Assembly: GCA_015485375.1 (NCBI GenBank)
Contig: WFTU01000225.1
Coordinates: 1 to 6,535, forward strand
Length of the DNA: 6,535 nucleotides
From: Paracoccaceae bacterium
GTDB lineage: Bacteria > Pseudomonadota > Alphaproteobacteria > Rhodobacterales > Rhodobacteraceae
Direction: 5' to 3'
In this document: positions 1 to 6,386 of the stretch, piece after piece
Layout: each line of letters starts with the position of its first letter
How positions within the stretch are numbered: the first letter of the stretch is position 1
Program-made: the position numbers and the translations under genes
The notes under the pieces: generated by a model
Databases searched by the model: none
Seen by the model: the letters and a program-made list of their open reading frames with translations, nothing else
Told to the model about the DNA's origin: nothing

Positions 1-186
1 ACCGCCCTTGTGGCGCCGGGCAGGGTCGAGGTTCGACTCGATCCAGGCGAGCCCTTTCGCCACGTCGATGGTGCCATCCGGGCGCACGGGGAGCCCCTCG
101 GCAATCAGCTGCGAGATACGCCCCTTGGTCAAACCGACACGCGCGGCGAAGGCGGTCTTGGTCTCGGCGCTGTCGAGTTTAGTCAT
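1..186 (-). CDS. Nu1-like small terminase subunit / winged-helix DNA-binding protein (partial, N-terminus only)
   Basis: The first 62 codons are present and the frame stays open to the window edge. The protein begins MTKLDSAETKTAFAARVGLT. Residues about 10-50 look like the winged helix-turn-helix of lambda Nu1: a FAARVGLTKGRISQLIAEGL helix pair, then PVRPDGTIDVAKGLAWIESN. This matches the Nu1 pattern of helix-turn-helix, a wing with G/P residues, then a helix with a conserved W. In Nu1 this domain binds cos DNA to start packaging. The start is ATG at 186, with an AGGGGG ribosome-binding site 5 nt upstream (192-197). The gene follows the primase on the same strand after a 356-nt gap. The catalytic-partner-binding part of a small terminase would lie outside the window, so a general phage DNA-binding protein of the same fold is not excluded. 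Confidence 0.68.
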   Translation of the reverse strand, partial: MTKLDSAETKTAFAARVGLTKGRISQLIAEGLPVRPDGTIDVAKGLAWIESNLDPARRHKGG

Positions 187-350
187 TTTCGCCCCCTGAC
201 GCTGGCGGTGCGATGCGCCAAGCCCCCCCACATACGAATGGGCGCAAAAGGAACCGTCCGATGGCCCGAGACCCGCCCATCCTCCGGTTAACGACGGTTC
301 TGAAAGTTTCACGATGCGGATCGGTTTTTGGCATCGGTTGACGAATTGTC

Positions 351-375
351 TGGTGGGAATGGTGGAGATTGGTGG
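351..375 (+). repeat. TGGTGG iterons, left set (3 copies)
   Basis: TGGTGG occurs at 351-356, 360-365 and 370-375, with spacings of 9 and 10 nt. The same hexamer in inverse orientation forms the partner set in the right arm of the long inverted repeat. Clustered short direct repeats beside a primase-helicase gene are typical binding sites for an initiator protein, but the binding factor is unknown. Confidence 0.55.
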
Positions 376-456
376 GGTGTTTCCCCCTGTTCATCGTTGT
401 TGTCACGGATCGCACGGCGTTGGGGTAATGCGCTTTCAGCGACGTGTTCTTCGGCT

Positions 457-484
457 TTGACAGTTTTTCGGACAAACATAGATT
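457..484 (+). promoter_or_regulatory. Possible sigma70-like promoter inside the inverted repeat spacer
   Basis: A perfect TTGACA at 457-462 is followed after 16 nt by TAGATT at 479-484, which matches TATAAT at 4 of 6 positions. It would fire rightward, antisense to the end of the primase gene, and no plus-strand gene follows. If real, it could make a short RNA tied to replication or an antisense RNA. A chance match is quite possible. Confidence 0.22.
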
Positions 485-499
485 CCGACCGGAATATCC

Positions 500-523
500 C
501 CACCAAAGCCACCAAACCCACCA
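500..523 (-). repeat. TGGTGG iterons, right set (3 copies, exact 9-bp period)
   Basis: On the plus strand CCACCA occurs at 500-505, 509-514 and 518-523, so the period is exactly 9 bp. On the minus strand the units read TGGTGGGTT, TGGTGGCTT and TGGTGGGGA. They mirror the left set at 351-375 and lie just downstream of the primase stop codon. P4 alpha-type initiators bind 9-bp iterons at ori and crr. The sequence here is not the P4 consensus, so the link is by analogy only. Confidence 0.55.
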
Positions 524-542
524 GACGGATCGGGAATGAATT

Positions 543-3185
543 TCACGCATCGGCATGCTTCCGGAAACTTTCAGAACCGCTGTGGATCGCTGTTGCGGCC
601 GTTTCCACCCTTTCGAGCTGCCAGCGCGCCCGCCCTGCCGACACCCCTGCCGCGACCAGGCGATGCCCACCGACGACGCGGTTCTGGTGTGCGCTGATCC
701 ATTTTCCGAGCCTTGCACCATTGATCGCCCCTCCCGTACCAGCGACTCGTAGCAACGCCTCGCGGAACTCGGGGTGGACGAATTCTGAACCGCCATGGAA
801 TTGCGCGCGTTGTTCTGTCGCGCGATCGATAACCTGGCGGACACTGACTCGATCCATGCCGATGACTTCGCGCCACTGTTCGAGAACGGCTGTCAATGCC
901 TCAAGCTTGGGATCGGCCCCGCGCAACTCCTCCATCGTGTCGCAGGGATCTGCCTCGTCGAGCCAGATCAGCGCATCGCGCACCCAGCGCGACCAATCGT
1001 TGAACGAGCCCAACGGTGGGCGCTGCGGTGGTCGGCCGGCAATGTGATAGGCTCGCAGCATGGTGAGCGCCGCGGCGACGTAATTCCCGCGCTGGGCCTT
1101 CACCATAGCGGTGGGGTCACGGTCGAAGGCGCGCAGCTCCGGCCGTTCGACCCCGGCATCGAGCGTGGCCCGAAGTGCGCGGCGGGTCATGTCTCCCTCG
1201 AAAGTCAGATTGTTGCCTGTGGCAAAGATCGTGGCGTTGCTTGGAACCTCGGCATTCACGGACTTGCCAAGGATGCGGACCTTGAGGCTGGTTTGCGTCA
1301 TGGTCTGGCAGAGGAGTTCGCCGCTCAGCGGTTCTTCGCAGTTGTCGATGGCGATCAGCACATCGCCTGCAATCAGCGCAGCGCCAAGCCGCTTTTCCAT
1401 TTCCTCCTCGGACTTTCCCTGTGAGATCACCGGCGCTGGTCGGGCGGTGGCGATCAGGCTTGCGAGATCGACCAGCATGGACTTGCCTGTCCCGGCCGTC
1501 GGTGCGTTGAAGCCGTGTAGCGGGGCTGTGGGCAGCGAGCGGCGCACCAGCGCCGTCAGGATGGCCGACAGTGCCACGGCCCGATCTGCTACCGTGACAA
1601 AGGGAAAGGTCGAGATCAGGTCCTTGAGATAGCCCAGCGCCCGCAATGCCATTGCGCGGTCGGGATCGCGCGGCATGGTCGGAAACCGGGTATCTTGGGG
1701 ATCGAACAGCAGCCCCGTGCGTGCATCATAGCCGGGCATGTCTAGGATCGAGCCGTCCAGGCGAAGCGTCGGCGCGTTGATGATCCCCGTGAGCACGGGC
1801 AGGCGCCATTGACCCTCGCGCGACAGATATGTTTCGGCAATATGACGCGGGCAGTCGATACGCACCCAGTCCTTGGCCCGGGCATCGAAGCGTTCCCAGT
1901 TGGCAGCCTTGGTGAAGGCTTCAGTCAAATGGTGCCGATCAACGGTGATGAGGCGAGGGGCATCTACCTGCCGATCGCCTGAGATTGCGACTGGCACCAT
2001 GGCCGGGCGCACAACCATGCTGCCGCGCTGGTAGAAGCCGAGACCGGCACCAATAAGCGCCGATTCCGCCCGATCAACGGTGTCGGGGAGGTGGCCTGCG
2101 AAAATCTTGATCGTCGGCCGCCCCGAATTGTCGGTCGCATCGGGGGGCCTGGGCGAGACGTTCCCGCGAGCGGTGCGCACCCGACGCGGCCGTTCGGCCC
2201 GCCACCCGTTTTGCTGCGCCAGCCAGAATAACGTGCCAACGGTAACGCTGTGGACATCGGAAAAACTTTCCCACTTCTCGGCGGTGCAGGCCGGATCGTT
2301 CTTTGCTGCCTGCGCTGACCATTCTTCCCACACCCCGCGCCCGTCGGCGCCCAGCGCCGCGTAGAGTGCAAGCCCGACCTTGATCCATTCGTCATACGGC
2401 AGGTCGTCGTTCGGGATATGCGCAACGGCTTCCTCGATCAGCTCTCGCGACGGGGTCTGGTTACGCCTGAGCCCGGCAGCCTTGCGGCCCTCGCGCTCGA
2501 TCTCGCGGCGATCGGCGGCGCTCTGCCCACCGACCTTGCGCAGATATTTCTCGGCAGTGGCGATGAAGTCTTGGCACCGCTCCTTGCTGACGGCCGGCAG
2601 TTCACGCAATGGCACGTCAAGCGGTGAGCTTTCGGGCCAGCGATAGGGAGCCTTGGTTTCGGGGTGGATGCCGAAGGCAACGAATTGTTGCCCGGCGGCC
2701 AGAATCTCGATGCGAGCCACCGTGCCGTCGAGCATGTGAAATTCGGGAGTCTGGATCTTGTCGAAAGGCGCTTCGGTGCGGAAGGCCAGAAGGATCTTCG
2801 GTGCGCGGCCGATCCGTAGAGCGGGTGTCCTCCCGAACATTTCGCTGGCAATTTTGGCCAGGCGGTGGGCGTGATCCCGATCCAGCACGTCGATGTCGAT
2901 GCCGATCAGCGTCCCGCATAGCAAACCTGTATTGGTGCAGTTGCGCTGGGCCTTGGACCAGCGGGCGATCTCCGCCTCGTCAGCGCGGGCGCAGACGGTC
3001 TCCCAGCCCTTCATCATCGGCCGCTTGCCCGCTGCCTTCATCGAGACATGCGCCCCGACCACCGGGACAGGGAGGTAGCCGTTGCGGTGGAGCTTCAGGC
3101 GCAGTCTGGTCAGATCGTCCGGCCGTATGGGGGTGGCCGCCTCGGCGTCAGCCTTGGCGCCGCTGCTACGCATCGCGCTACCCAT
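543..3185 (-). CDS. Bifunctional primase-polymerase / PriCT / SF3-like or AAA+ helicase (satellite replication protein)
   Basis: This 880-residue protein should prime and unwind the element's own DNA. Residues about 25-215 are an archaeo-eukaryotic-type PrimPol domain: GIDIDV with D97 and D99 as metal ligands, then VAFGIHP with H174. Residues about 245-330 resemble a PriCT-2 linker (PYDEWIKVGLAL, VWEEWSAQA, GTLFWLAQQNGW). Residues about 510-700 are an ATPase: Walker A APTAGTGKSM (561-570, K568), Walker B IAIDNCEEP (D614), sensor-1 ATGNN (N658/N659) and a GDMTRRALRATLDAG segment with candidate arginine fingers. The C-terminal 150 residues look like a helical or winged-helix tail. The chosen start is ATG at 3185; its ribosome-binding site is weak, and M5 (3173) is an alternative. 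It lies 50 nt after the AlpA/Xis-like gene in the same operon. All catalytic motifs seen are intact. The last codons lie in an inverted-repeat arm. Confidence 0.93.
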   Translation of the reverse strand: MGSAMRSSGAKADAEAATPIRPDDLTRLRLKLHRNGYLPVPVVGAHVSMKAAGKRPMMKGWETVCARADEAEIARWSKAQRNCTNTGLLCGTLIGIDIDVLDRDHAHRLAKIASEMFGRTPALRIGRAPKILLAFRTEAPFDKIQTPEFHMLDGTVARIEILAAGQQFVAFGIHPETKAPYRWPESSPLDVPLRELPAVSKERCQDFIATAEKYLRKVGGQSAADRREIEREGRKAAGLRRNQTPSRELIEEAVAHIPNDDLPYDEWIKVGLALYAALGADGRGVWEEWSAQAAKNDPACTAEKWESFSDVHSVTVGTLFWLAQQNGWRAERPRRVRTARGNVSPRPPDATDNSGRPTIKIFAGHLPDTVDRAESALIGAGLGFYQRGSMVVRPAMVPVAISGDRQVDAPRLITVDRHHLTEAFTKAANWERFDARAKDWVRIDCPRHIAETYLSREGQWRLPVLTGIINAPTLRLDGSILDMPGYDARTGLLFDPQDTRFPTMPRDPDRAMALRALGYLKDLISTFPFVTVADRAVALSAILTALVRRSLPTAPLHGFNAPTAGTGKSMLVDLASLIATARPAPVISQGKSEEEMEKRLGAALIAGDVLIAIDNCEEPLSGELLCQTMTQTSLKVRILGKSVNAEVPSNATIFATGNNLTFEGDMTRRALRATLDAGVERPELRAFDRDPTAMVKAQRGNYVAAALTMLRAYHIAGRPPQRPPLGSFNDWSRWVRDALIWLDEADPCDTMEELRGADPKLEALTAVLEQWREVIGMDRVSVRQVIDRATEQRAQFHGGSEFVHPEFREALLRVAGTGGAINGARLGKWISAHQNRVVGGHRLVAAGVSAGRARWQLERVETAATAIHSGSESFRKHADA

Positions 3186-3235
3186 GGTTCAGTGTCCGCT
3201 GTGATCGTCCGGCGTGAAGAAAAGCGCCGCCATTT

Positions 3236-3481
3236 TCACTGCGCCCGCTCCTGCCGCTCGATCCAGTCCAGGAGGCTTGATTTCCGGGCACAGATCACGT
3301 TGCCCATCCGGAAGGTCGGCATCCGCACCTTGGCTTCACCCGCGTAGTAGTAGACCTTGCGCCGGTGTTTCACGTCGCCAAAGACGAAAAGCGCGATTGC
3401 GTCGGCGCCCCGTAGCAGATCATCGGCCAGATTTCCTTTTGCTTGGGCGGGAGTAATGGCGGACGTTTGGGCTTCAGGCAT
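3236..3481 (-). CDS. AlpA/excisionase-like small helix-turn-helix DNA-binding protein
   Basis: This is an 81-residue basic protein. Residues about 20-78 form a compact winged-helix segment of excisionase/AlpA type: GADAIALFVFGD, then KHRRKVYYYAGEAK, then MPTFRMGNVICARKSSLLDWIERQE (given here in pieces). The wing pattern 'PTFRMGNVICARKSSLLDWI' is typical of MerR-like/excisionase folds in alphaproteobacterial phages and islands. Such proteins bend attachment-site DNA for excision or activate island genes. The start is ATG at 3481, behind a strong AAAGGAG site at 3489-3495 (7-nt spacing). The first 8 nt overlap the end of the upstream gene (ATGCCTGA), suggesting translational coupling. Family membership is recognised from pattern only. 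A replication-accessory role beside the primase is possible. Confidence 0.75.
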   Translation of the reverse strand: MPEAQTSAITPAQAKGNLADDLLRGADAIALFVFGDVKHRRKVYYYAGEAKVRMPTFRMGNVICARKSSLLDWIERQERAQ

Positions 3482-4145
3482 TACTGCTCTCCTTTGGTTT
3501 GTGCGCCATCAGTTGGCCGATGCGGGCAATCACGGAGAATCTCAGCTGTGTTGTGCGCTGGAATCCCGGATATCGGCGTCCGATAAGCGGGTGGTTGTAT
3601 GAGAAGGTGATGGAGATGGGCGGGTCCGAGACCAGTGTGTCGTCCGGATAGATAGTGAAATCGACGAGCGCTTCGTAAATGTCGCAGTCAAACACGATGT
3701 TCGACTCGCCAAGGCGTTCCTCAAACCCCTGCCAATCGTCGATGGCGGCTTCGACCAACGCTCGCAGAAGTTCGGGAAAGGTGTGCTCTCGGTCGAACAG
3801 GATTGGCAGAGTTTGCCGTAACTGGCTTCGGGTATCGCTTTCAAAATATCGGTCATCCAGCAACTTGTCGGGGTCGCTAGAGTAAACGTCCATTTGTCTG
3901 GCAGTCGTGATGTAGGTCGACGCATCTTGCGCAACGCCGTTGACCAGAAGACAAATCAGCAGGTTCACTGCATCATCGGGCCGCATATGCGCGGCACTTT
4001 TGCCGCGACCGGATTGTGAGAGCAGCCCGGCCTCGCGGGCAAATCGTGCATAGCGCGTCATGGTCGCCCTCGGGATGCCCGTTACCTCGGAGAGCAGTTC
4101 AACCAGTTCGCTGGCCAGGGCCATCCCGTGGGTTCCTCGATTCAT
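3474..4145 (-). CDS. Putative helix-turn-helix regulator, function unknown (first gene of the leftward operon)
   Basis: The product has 223 residues. Residues about 12-50 look like a helix-turn-helix: LVELLSEVTGIPRATMTRYA, then a RFAREAGLLSQSGRGKSAAHM turn and wing. The stretch from 'GRGKSAAHMRPDDAVNLLICLLV' (in part) recalls N-termini of uncharacterised alphaproteobacterial prophage and island proteins. The remaining 150 residues, rich in acidic and aromatic positions, match no fold I recognise and show no membrane segment or signal peptide. ATG at 4145 follows GGGGAGA at 4149-4155. M8 (4124), behind GAGG, is an alternative start that leaves the helix-turn-helix intact. Two palindromes just upstream suggest autoregulation and control of the whole regulator-xis-primase operon. 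It may also act on the divergent integrase gene. Confidence 0.7.
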   Translation of the reverse strand: MNRGTHGMALASELVELLSEVTGIPRATMTRYARFAREAGLLSQSGRGKSAAHMRPDDAVNLLICLLVNGVAQDASTYITTARQMDVYSSDPDKLLDDRYFESDTRSQLRQTLPILFDREHTFPELLRALVEAAIDDWQGFEERLGESNIVFDCDIYEALVDFTIYPDDTLVSDPPISITFSYNHPLIGRRYPGFQRTTQLRFSVIARIGQLMAHKPKESSNA

Positions 4146-4153
4146 TTATCTCC

Positions 4154-4176
4154 CCATTTGCTATCACGACAAATGG
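4154..4176. promoter_or_regulatory. Operator palindrome O1 (CCATTTG-N9-CAAATGG)
   Basis: This is a perfect 7-bp inverted repeat with a 9-bp spacer, and it touches the ribosome-binding site of the leftward regulator gene. The same arms and spacer length recur in O2, 37 bp away centre to centre. Two matched palindromes in a divergent control region point to a dimeric repressor. The regulator encoded at 3474-4145 is the obvious candidate, though this is inferred. Confidence 0.75.
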
Positions 4177-4189
4177 CTTCCGCTCAAGC

Positions 4190-4214
4190 CCCATTTGCTG
4201 TAACCTCAAATGGG
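4190..4214. promoter_or_regulatory. Operator palindrome O2 (CCCATTTG-N9-CAAATGGG)
   Basis: This is a perfect 8-bp inverted repeat with a 9-bp spacer and shares the CCATTTG/CAAATGG arms with O1. The spacers differ except for the first two and the fourth bases read on the plus strand (CT, then T versus A-containing variants), so conservation is in the arms. The interval between O1 and O2 (4177-4189) contains a TTGAGC on the minus strand (4182-4187) that could serve as a -35 element of the leftward promoter. A protein bound at O1 and O2 would then block it. Confidence 0.75.
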
Positions 4215-4291
4215 CGCCGGTAATGTTCGGGAATCCCTTGATGTCACCGAGTGTGAGAGCCTGTATGCCGGCAGATCGACGAGGATAATTG

Positions 4292-5395
4292 ATGGCCACA
4301 ATACGCAAACGAATACTCCCCTCAGGCCTCGTCCGGTGGCAGGTCGATTTCACTGACCAGACCGGCAGGCGCCGCGCGAAGCTGTTTCCGCGCCGGAAAG
4401 ACGCCGATGTCTATCTCGTGAAAGTCCGCTCGCTGGTGGCCAACAACACCTATCTGGCCGACAGCGAAAGCATCACCGTGGCCGACGCAGCGAAAAGCTG
4501 GCTCGAACACTGCGAGGTTCGCTGCAAGACGGGTCGGCGGATGGAACGGTCCACGCTCCGAGGTTACAGCGACTATGTGCGGCTGCACATTACAGATCCG
4601 GAGGTGGGCATCGGGGACAAGCTGATCGTCCAATTGACCCGCCGCCATGTGAACGAGTTCCGCGACCGGCTGCTGTTGAGCGGCCGGTCTGAACATCTGA
4701 CCCGCCGCGCGCTCTCGGCACTGAAGCTGCTGCTCGACCATGCCATCGACAACGGCCAGCTGTTCACCAACGCCGCCCAAGGCGTGCGGGTGATCAAGTC
4801 GAGCCGGATCGACTACAAGGCGCCGGTCCCGTCGAAGGAAACGATCCGTGCCCTGATCGAGGCGGCTGATGACGATTTCAAGCCACACCTGATCGTCTCG
4901 GCACTGACCGGGCTGCGTGCGTCGGAGTTGCGGGGCCTGCGCTGGCAGGACGTGGATTTCGAGAAAGGTTTCATCTATGTCCGCCAGCGCGCAGATGCCT
5001 ACAACCAGATGGGCGAGCCGAAGTCACGCGCGGGCTATCGCGACATCCCCGCCGGGCCAATGGTGCTGAACGCCCTGCGCCGCTGGAAGCTGCGCTGTCC
5101 CAAGAGCGATCTTGGGCTGGTGTTCCCCGCACCGCGCGGCGGGATTCTCCAGCACACCAGAACACAGGCCCGGTTCCGCAAGTTGCAGGCAAAGGTCGGC
5201 GTGAAGCTGCGCTGGCACGACCTGCGCCATTTCGCCGTGTCCCTGTGGATCGAGCAGGGGTTTTCGATCAAGGAAGTGATGACCTTCGCAGGCCATTCAT
5301 CAATTCAGATGACCATGGAACGCTACGGCCACCTGTTCCCGTCACCTGATCACCAGAATGCTATGGCCGAAGTCGAGGTCAAGCTGCTAGGATGA
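4292..5395 (+). CDS. int: Tyrosine site-specific recombinase (integrase)
   Basis: This 367-residue phage-type integrase would join the element's attP to the tRNA-fMet attB and, with an excisionase, reverse the reaction. Residues 1-55 hold an N-terminal arm-binding region (TIRKRILPSGLVRWQVDF). Residues about 62-165 are the SAM-like core-binding domain. Residues about 178-365 are the catalytic domain with all key residues: R209 in TGLRASEL, K244 in EPKSRAG, H309 and R312 in WHDLRH, H335 in FAGHSS and nucleophile Y345 in MERYGHLF. ATG at 4292 is preferred over TTG at 4289, because GAGG at 4281-4284 lies 7 nt before the ATG and only 4 nt before the TTG. The gene is transcribed divergently from the regulator operon and lies about 790 bp from the tRNA fragment. 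Confidence 0.96.
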   Translation: MATIRKRILPSGLVRWQVDFTDQTGRRRAKLFPRRKDADVYLVKVRSLVANNTYLADSESITVADAAKSWLEHCEVRCKTGRRMERSTLRGYSDYVRLHITDPEVGIGDKLIVQLTRRHVNEFRDRLLLSGRSEHLTRRALSALKLLLDHAIDNGQLFTNAAQGVRVIKSSRIDYKAPVPSKETIRALIEAADDDFKPHLIVSALTGLRASELRGLRWQDVDFEKGFIYVRQRADAYNQMGEPKSRAGYRDIPAGPMVLNALRRWKLRCPKSDLGLVFPAPRGGILQHTRTQARFRKLQAKVGVKLRWHDLRHFAVSLWIEQGFSIKEVMTFAGHSSIQMTMERYGHLFPSPDHQNAMAEVEVKLLG

Positions 5396-5451
5396 CAGCC
5401 CTATGCGCAGCTGATATATAGCTTCTTGATGTCCCACTTTGCAGTTCCGCC

Positions 5452-6084
5452 ATGAACATCAAACCTGAAAATCCTACCGAAGAAGATGCGGACGAGGTGC
5501 TAGCCAGAGATGTTCCCGTAGGGGACGCGGGTTTCATTAAGTTCTATGGGCTCTATTGGCGTAAAGACCTCATCGACTGGTCATCTAAGCAGATTCTGGG
5601 TCAGCCAAAAGGATGGGTAGGAAAAGGTCGGATTGCCGCGAGCTTTGACCGGCAGAAACTGCAGATGAACTTCTGGGGCCAGAAGGGCGTCTATGTTCTT
5701 TATGATGACGCTCTCCGTCCTGTCTATGCAGGCCAAGCGGGATTGACGAGAAAAGACTCCGCCGGAGGGCAGGCCATTGGCGACAGACTCAACATGCATC
5801 GCCAAGGTGTATACAGGAATGGATGGAGCCTGTTTTCTTGGTTTGGCTTTCTTGAGACCAAGAAACTCAACCTGAAGACAGTGAAGAAAGAAGAAGAACG
5901 TCTGTCGCCAGAGTGGAAATTCAGCCCACAAAAAAATAGCGAACTAAACCTTCTATTGGCTTCGTTTGAGGCAATTCTGATCGAGGGGTTCGCTCCGCGA
6001 TTTAATGCGCGTGGTGGCGATTTGAGAACCGCCGTTCTTGTAAACCAGTATGAGCCCAATTCAAATGAAAACGGCGCCAATTAA
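5452..6084 (+). CDS. GIY-YIG family nuclease (cargo gene)
   Basis: This 210-residue predicted endonuclease carries the complete GIY-YIG motif set: GVYVLYDD (Y81) for GIY, PVYAGQA (Y92) for YIG, GDRLNMH with R112, FEAILIEGFAP with metal-binding E173, and PRFNARGGDL with N185. An N-terminal region of about 75 residues (FYGLYWRKDLIDW, ILGQPKGW) and an FSWFG segment at 129-133 recall stand-alone GIY-YIG proteins found in variable genomic regions, by memory of the pattern. No methyltransferase or other subunit lies next to it in the window, so a classical restriction-modification pair is not supported. The ribosome-binding site is weak. Its base composition looks more AT-rich than the primase or integrase, suggesting separate acquisition. 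Anti-phage defence, homing and DNA repair all remain open. Confidence 0.88.
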   Translation: MNIKPENPTEEDADEVLARDVPVGDAGFIKFYGLYWRKDLIDWSSKQILGQPKGWVGKGRIAASFDRQKLQMNFWGQKGVYVLYDDALRPVYAGQAGLTRKDSAGGQAIGDRLNMHRQGVYRNGWSLFSWFGFLETKKLNLKTVKKEEERLSPEWKFSPQKNSELNLLLASFEAILIEGFAPRFNARGGDLRTAVLVNQYEPNSNENGAN

Positions 6085-6187
6085 CGCAGGTTTCCGTCTG
6101 CTCCGTGCGACACATGAATGACGTTGAGAGCCTGGAAATCTTCTAAGTAGCTGATTTCTCGAATCTATTTCGACTAACCCGGAGCGT
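6085..6187. other. Element-side arm of the attachment region
   Basis: This short non-coding stretch lies between the nuclease stop and the tRNA fragment. It contains the inverted repeat TCGAA-TCTAT-TTCGA (6159-6173) and an 8-bp CGCAGGTT (6086-6093) repeated inside the tRNA T-arm at 6205-6211 region. Such short repeats could be integrase core or arm sites, but I cannot assign them. No 5' half of a tRNA is present here. Confidence 0.3.

Positions 6188-6386
<199 letters not shown>

Larger units (their letters stand above)
187..542. other. Non-coding gap with repeats, candidate replication origin or packaging (cos/pac-like) region
   Basis: This 356-nt stretch between the primase stop and the Nu1-like start holds no convincing gene. 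Open frames crossing it have compositions expected of antisense or shadow frames. It contains most of a long imperfect inverted repeat with TGGTGG iterons (listed separately) and small hairpins: GGGG-TGTTT-CCCC at 374-386, CGCT-TTC-AGCG at 431-441 and ATTCCG-AC-CGGAAT at 482-495. It also holds a sigma70-like hexamer pair at 457-484. In Gram-negative satellites the origin often lies next to the pri-rep gene. In lambda the cos region lies just upstream of nu1. Either role would suit the location. Confidence 0.45.
295..579. repeat. Long imperfect inverted repeat, arms 295-384 and 491-579
   Basis: CGGTTCTGAAAGTTTC at 295-310 recurs exactly, inverted, at 564-579. At the same offset of 53 nt into each arm, GTCTGGTGGG (348-357) pairs exactly with its inverse at 517-526. 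The 37 nt between these blocks match at about 16 positions, above chance. After a one-base shift, GGTGGGG (371-377) pairs with CCCCACC (498-504), and a TTCC match follows. The arms are about 90 nt and the spacer about 106 nt (385-490). The right arm covers the last 12 codons and the stop of the primase gene. Possible readings are a replication origin, a packaging site, or a degraded inverted duplication or MITE. I saw no convincing target-site duplication. Confidence 0.75.

Noticed and set aside
500..523. 9-bp periodic CCACCA repeats as a CRISPR array
   Set aside because: Units are only 9 bp with no spacers, so they are iterons or simple repeats, not a CRISPR array.
179..844. 221-codon open frame on the minus strand crossing the primase end and the intergenic gap
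   Set aside because: It overlaps the true primase frame for 300 nt, its translation across the iterons is a W/V/G run, and it shows no domain. It is a shadow frame.
328..1047. 239-codon plus-strand frame
   Set aside because: It is antisense to the well-supported primase, rich in S/R/P/C as expected of a shadow in GC-rich DNA, with no motif.
795..1632. Two long plus-strand frames (795-1424 and 1111-1632)
   Set aside because: Both are antisense to the helicase motifs of the primase gene. Their length is explained by high GC at third positions of the opposite strand.
3890..3896. Further CCATTTG half-site inside the regulator gene
   Set aside because: No inverted partner at the N9 spacing and it lies in coding sequence, so it is likely chance.
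4099..4353. 84-codon minus-strand frame across the divergent control region
   Set aside because: It begins inside the integrase gene, spans both operators and ends within the regulator gene in another frame. No family resemblance.
5429..5455. Tiny frame MSHFAVPP whose stop overlaps the nuclease start (ATGA)
   Set aside because: No ribosome-binding site upstream and only 8 codons. It could be a leader peptide, but nothing beyond the overlap supports it.
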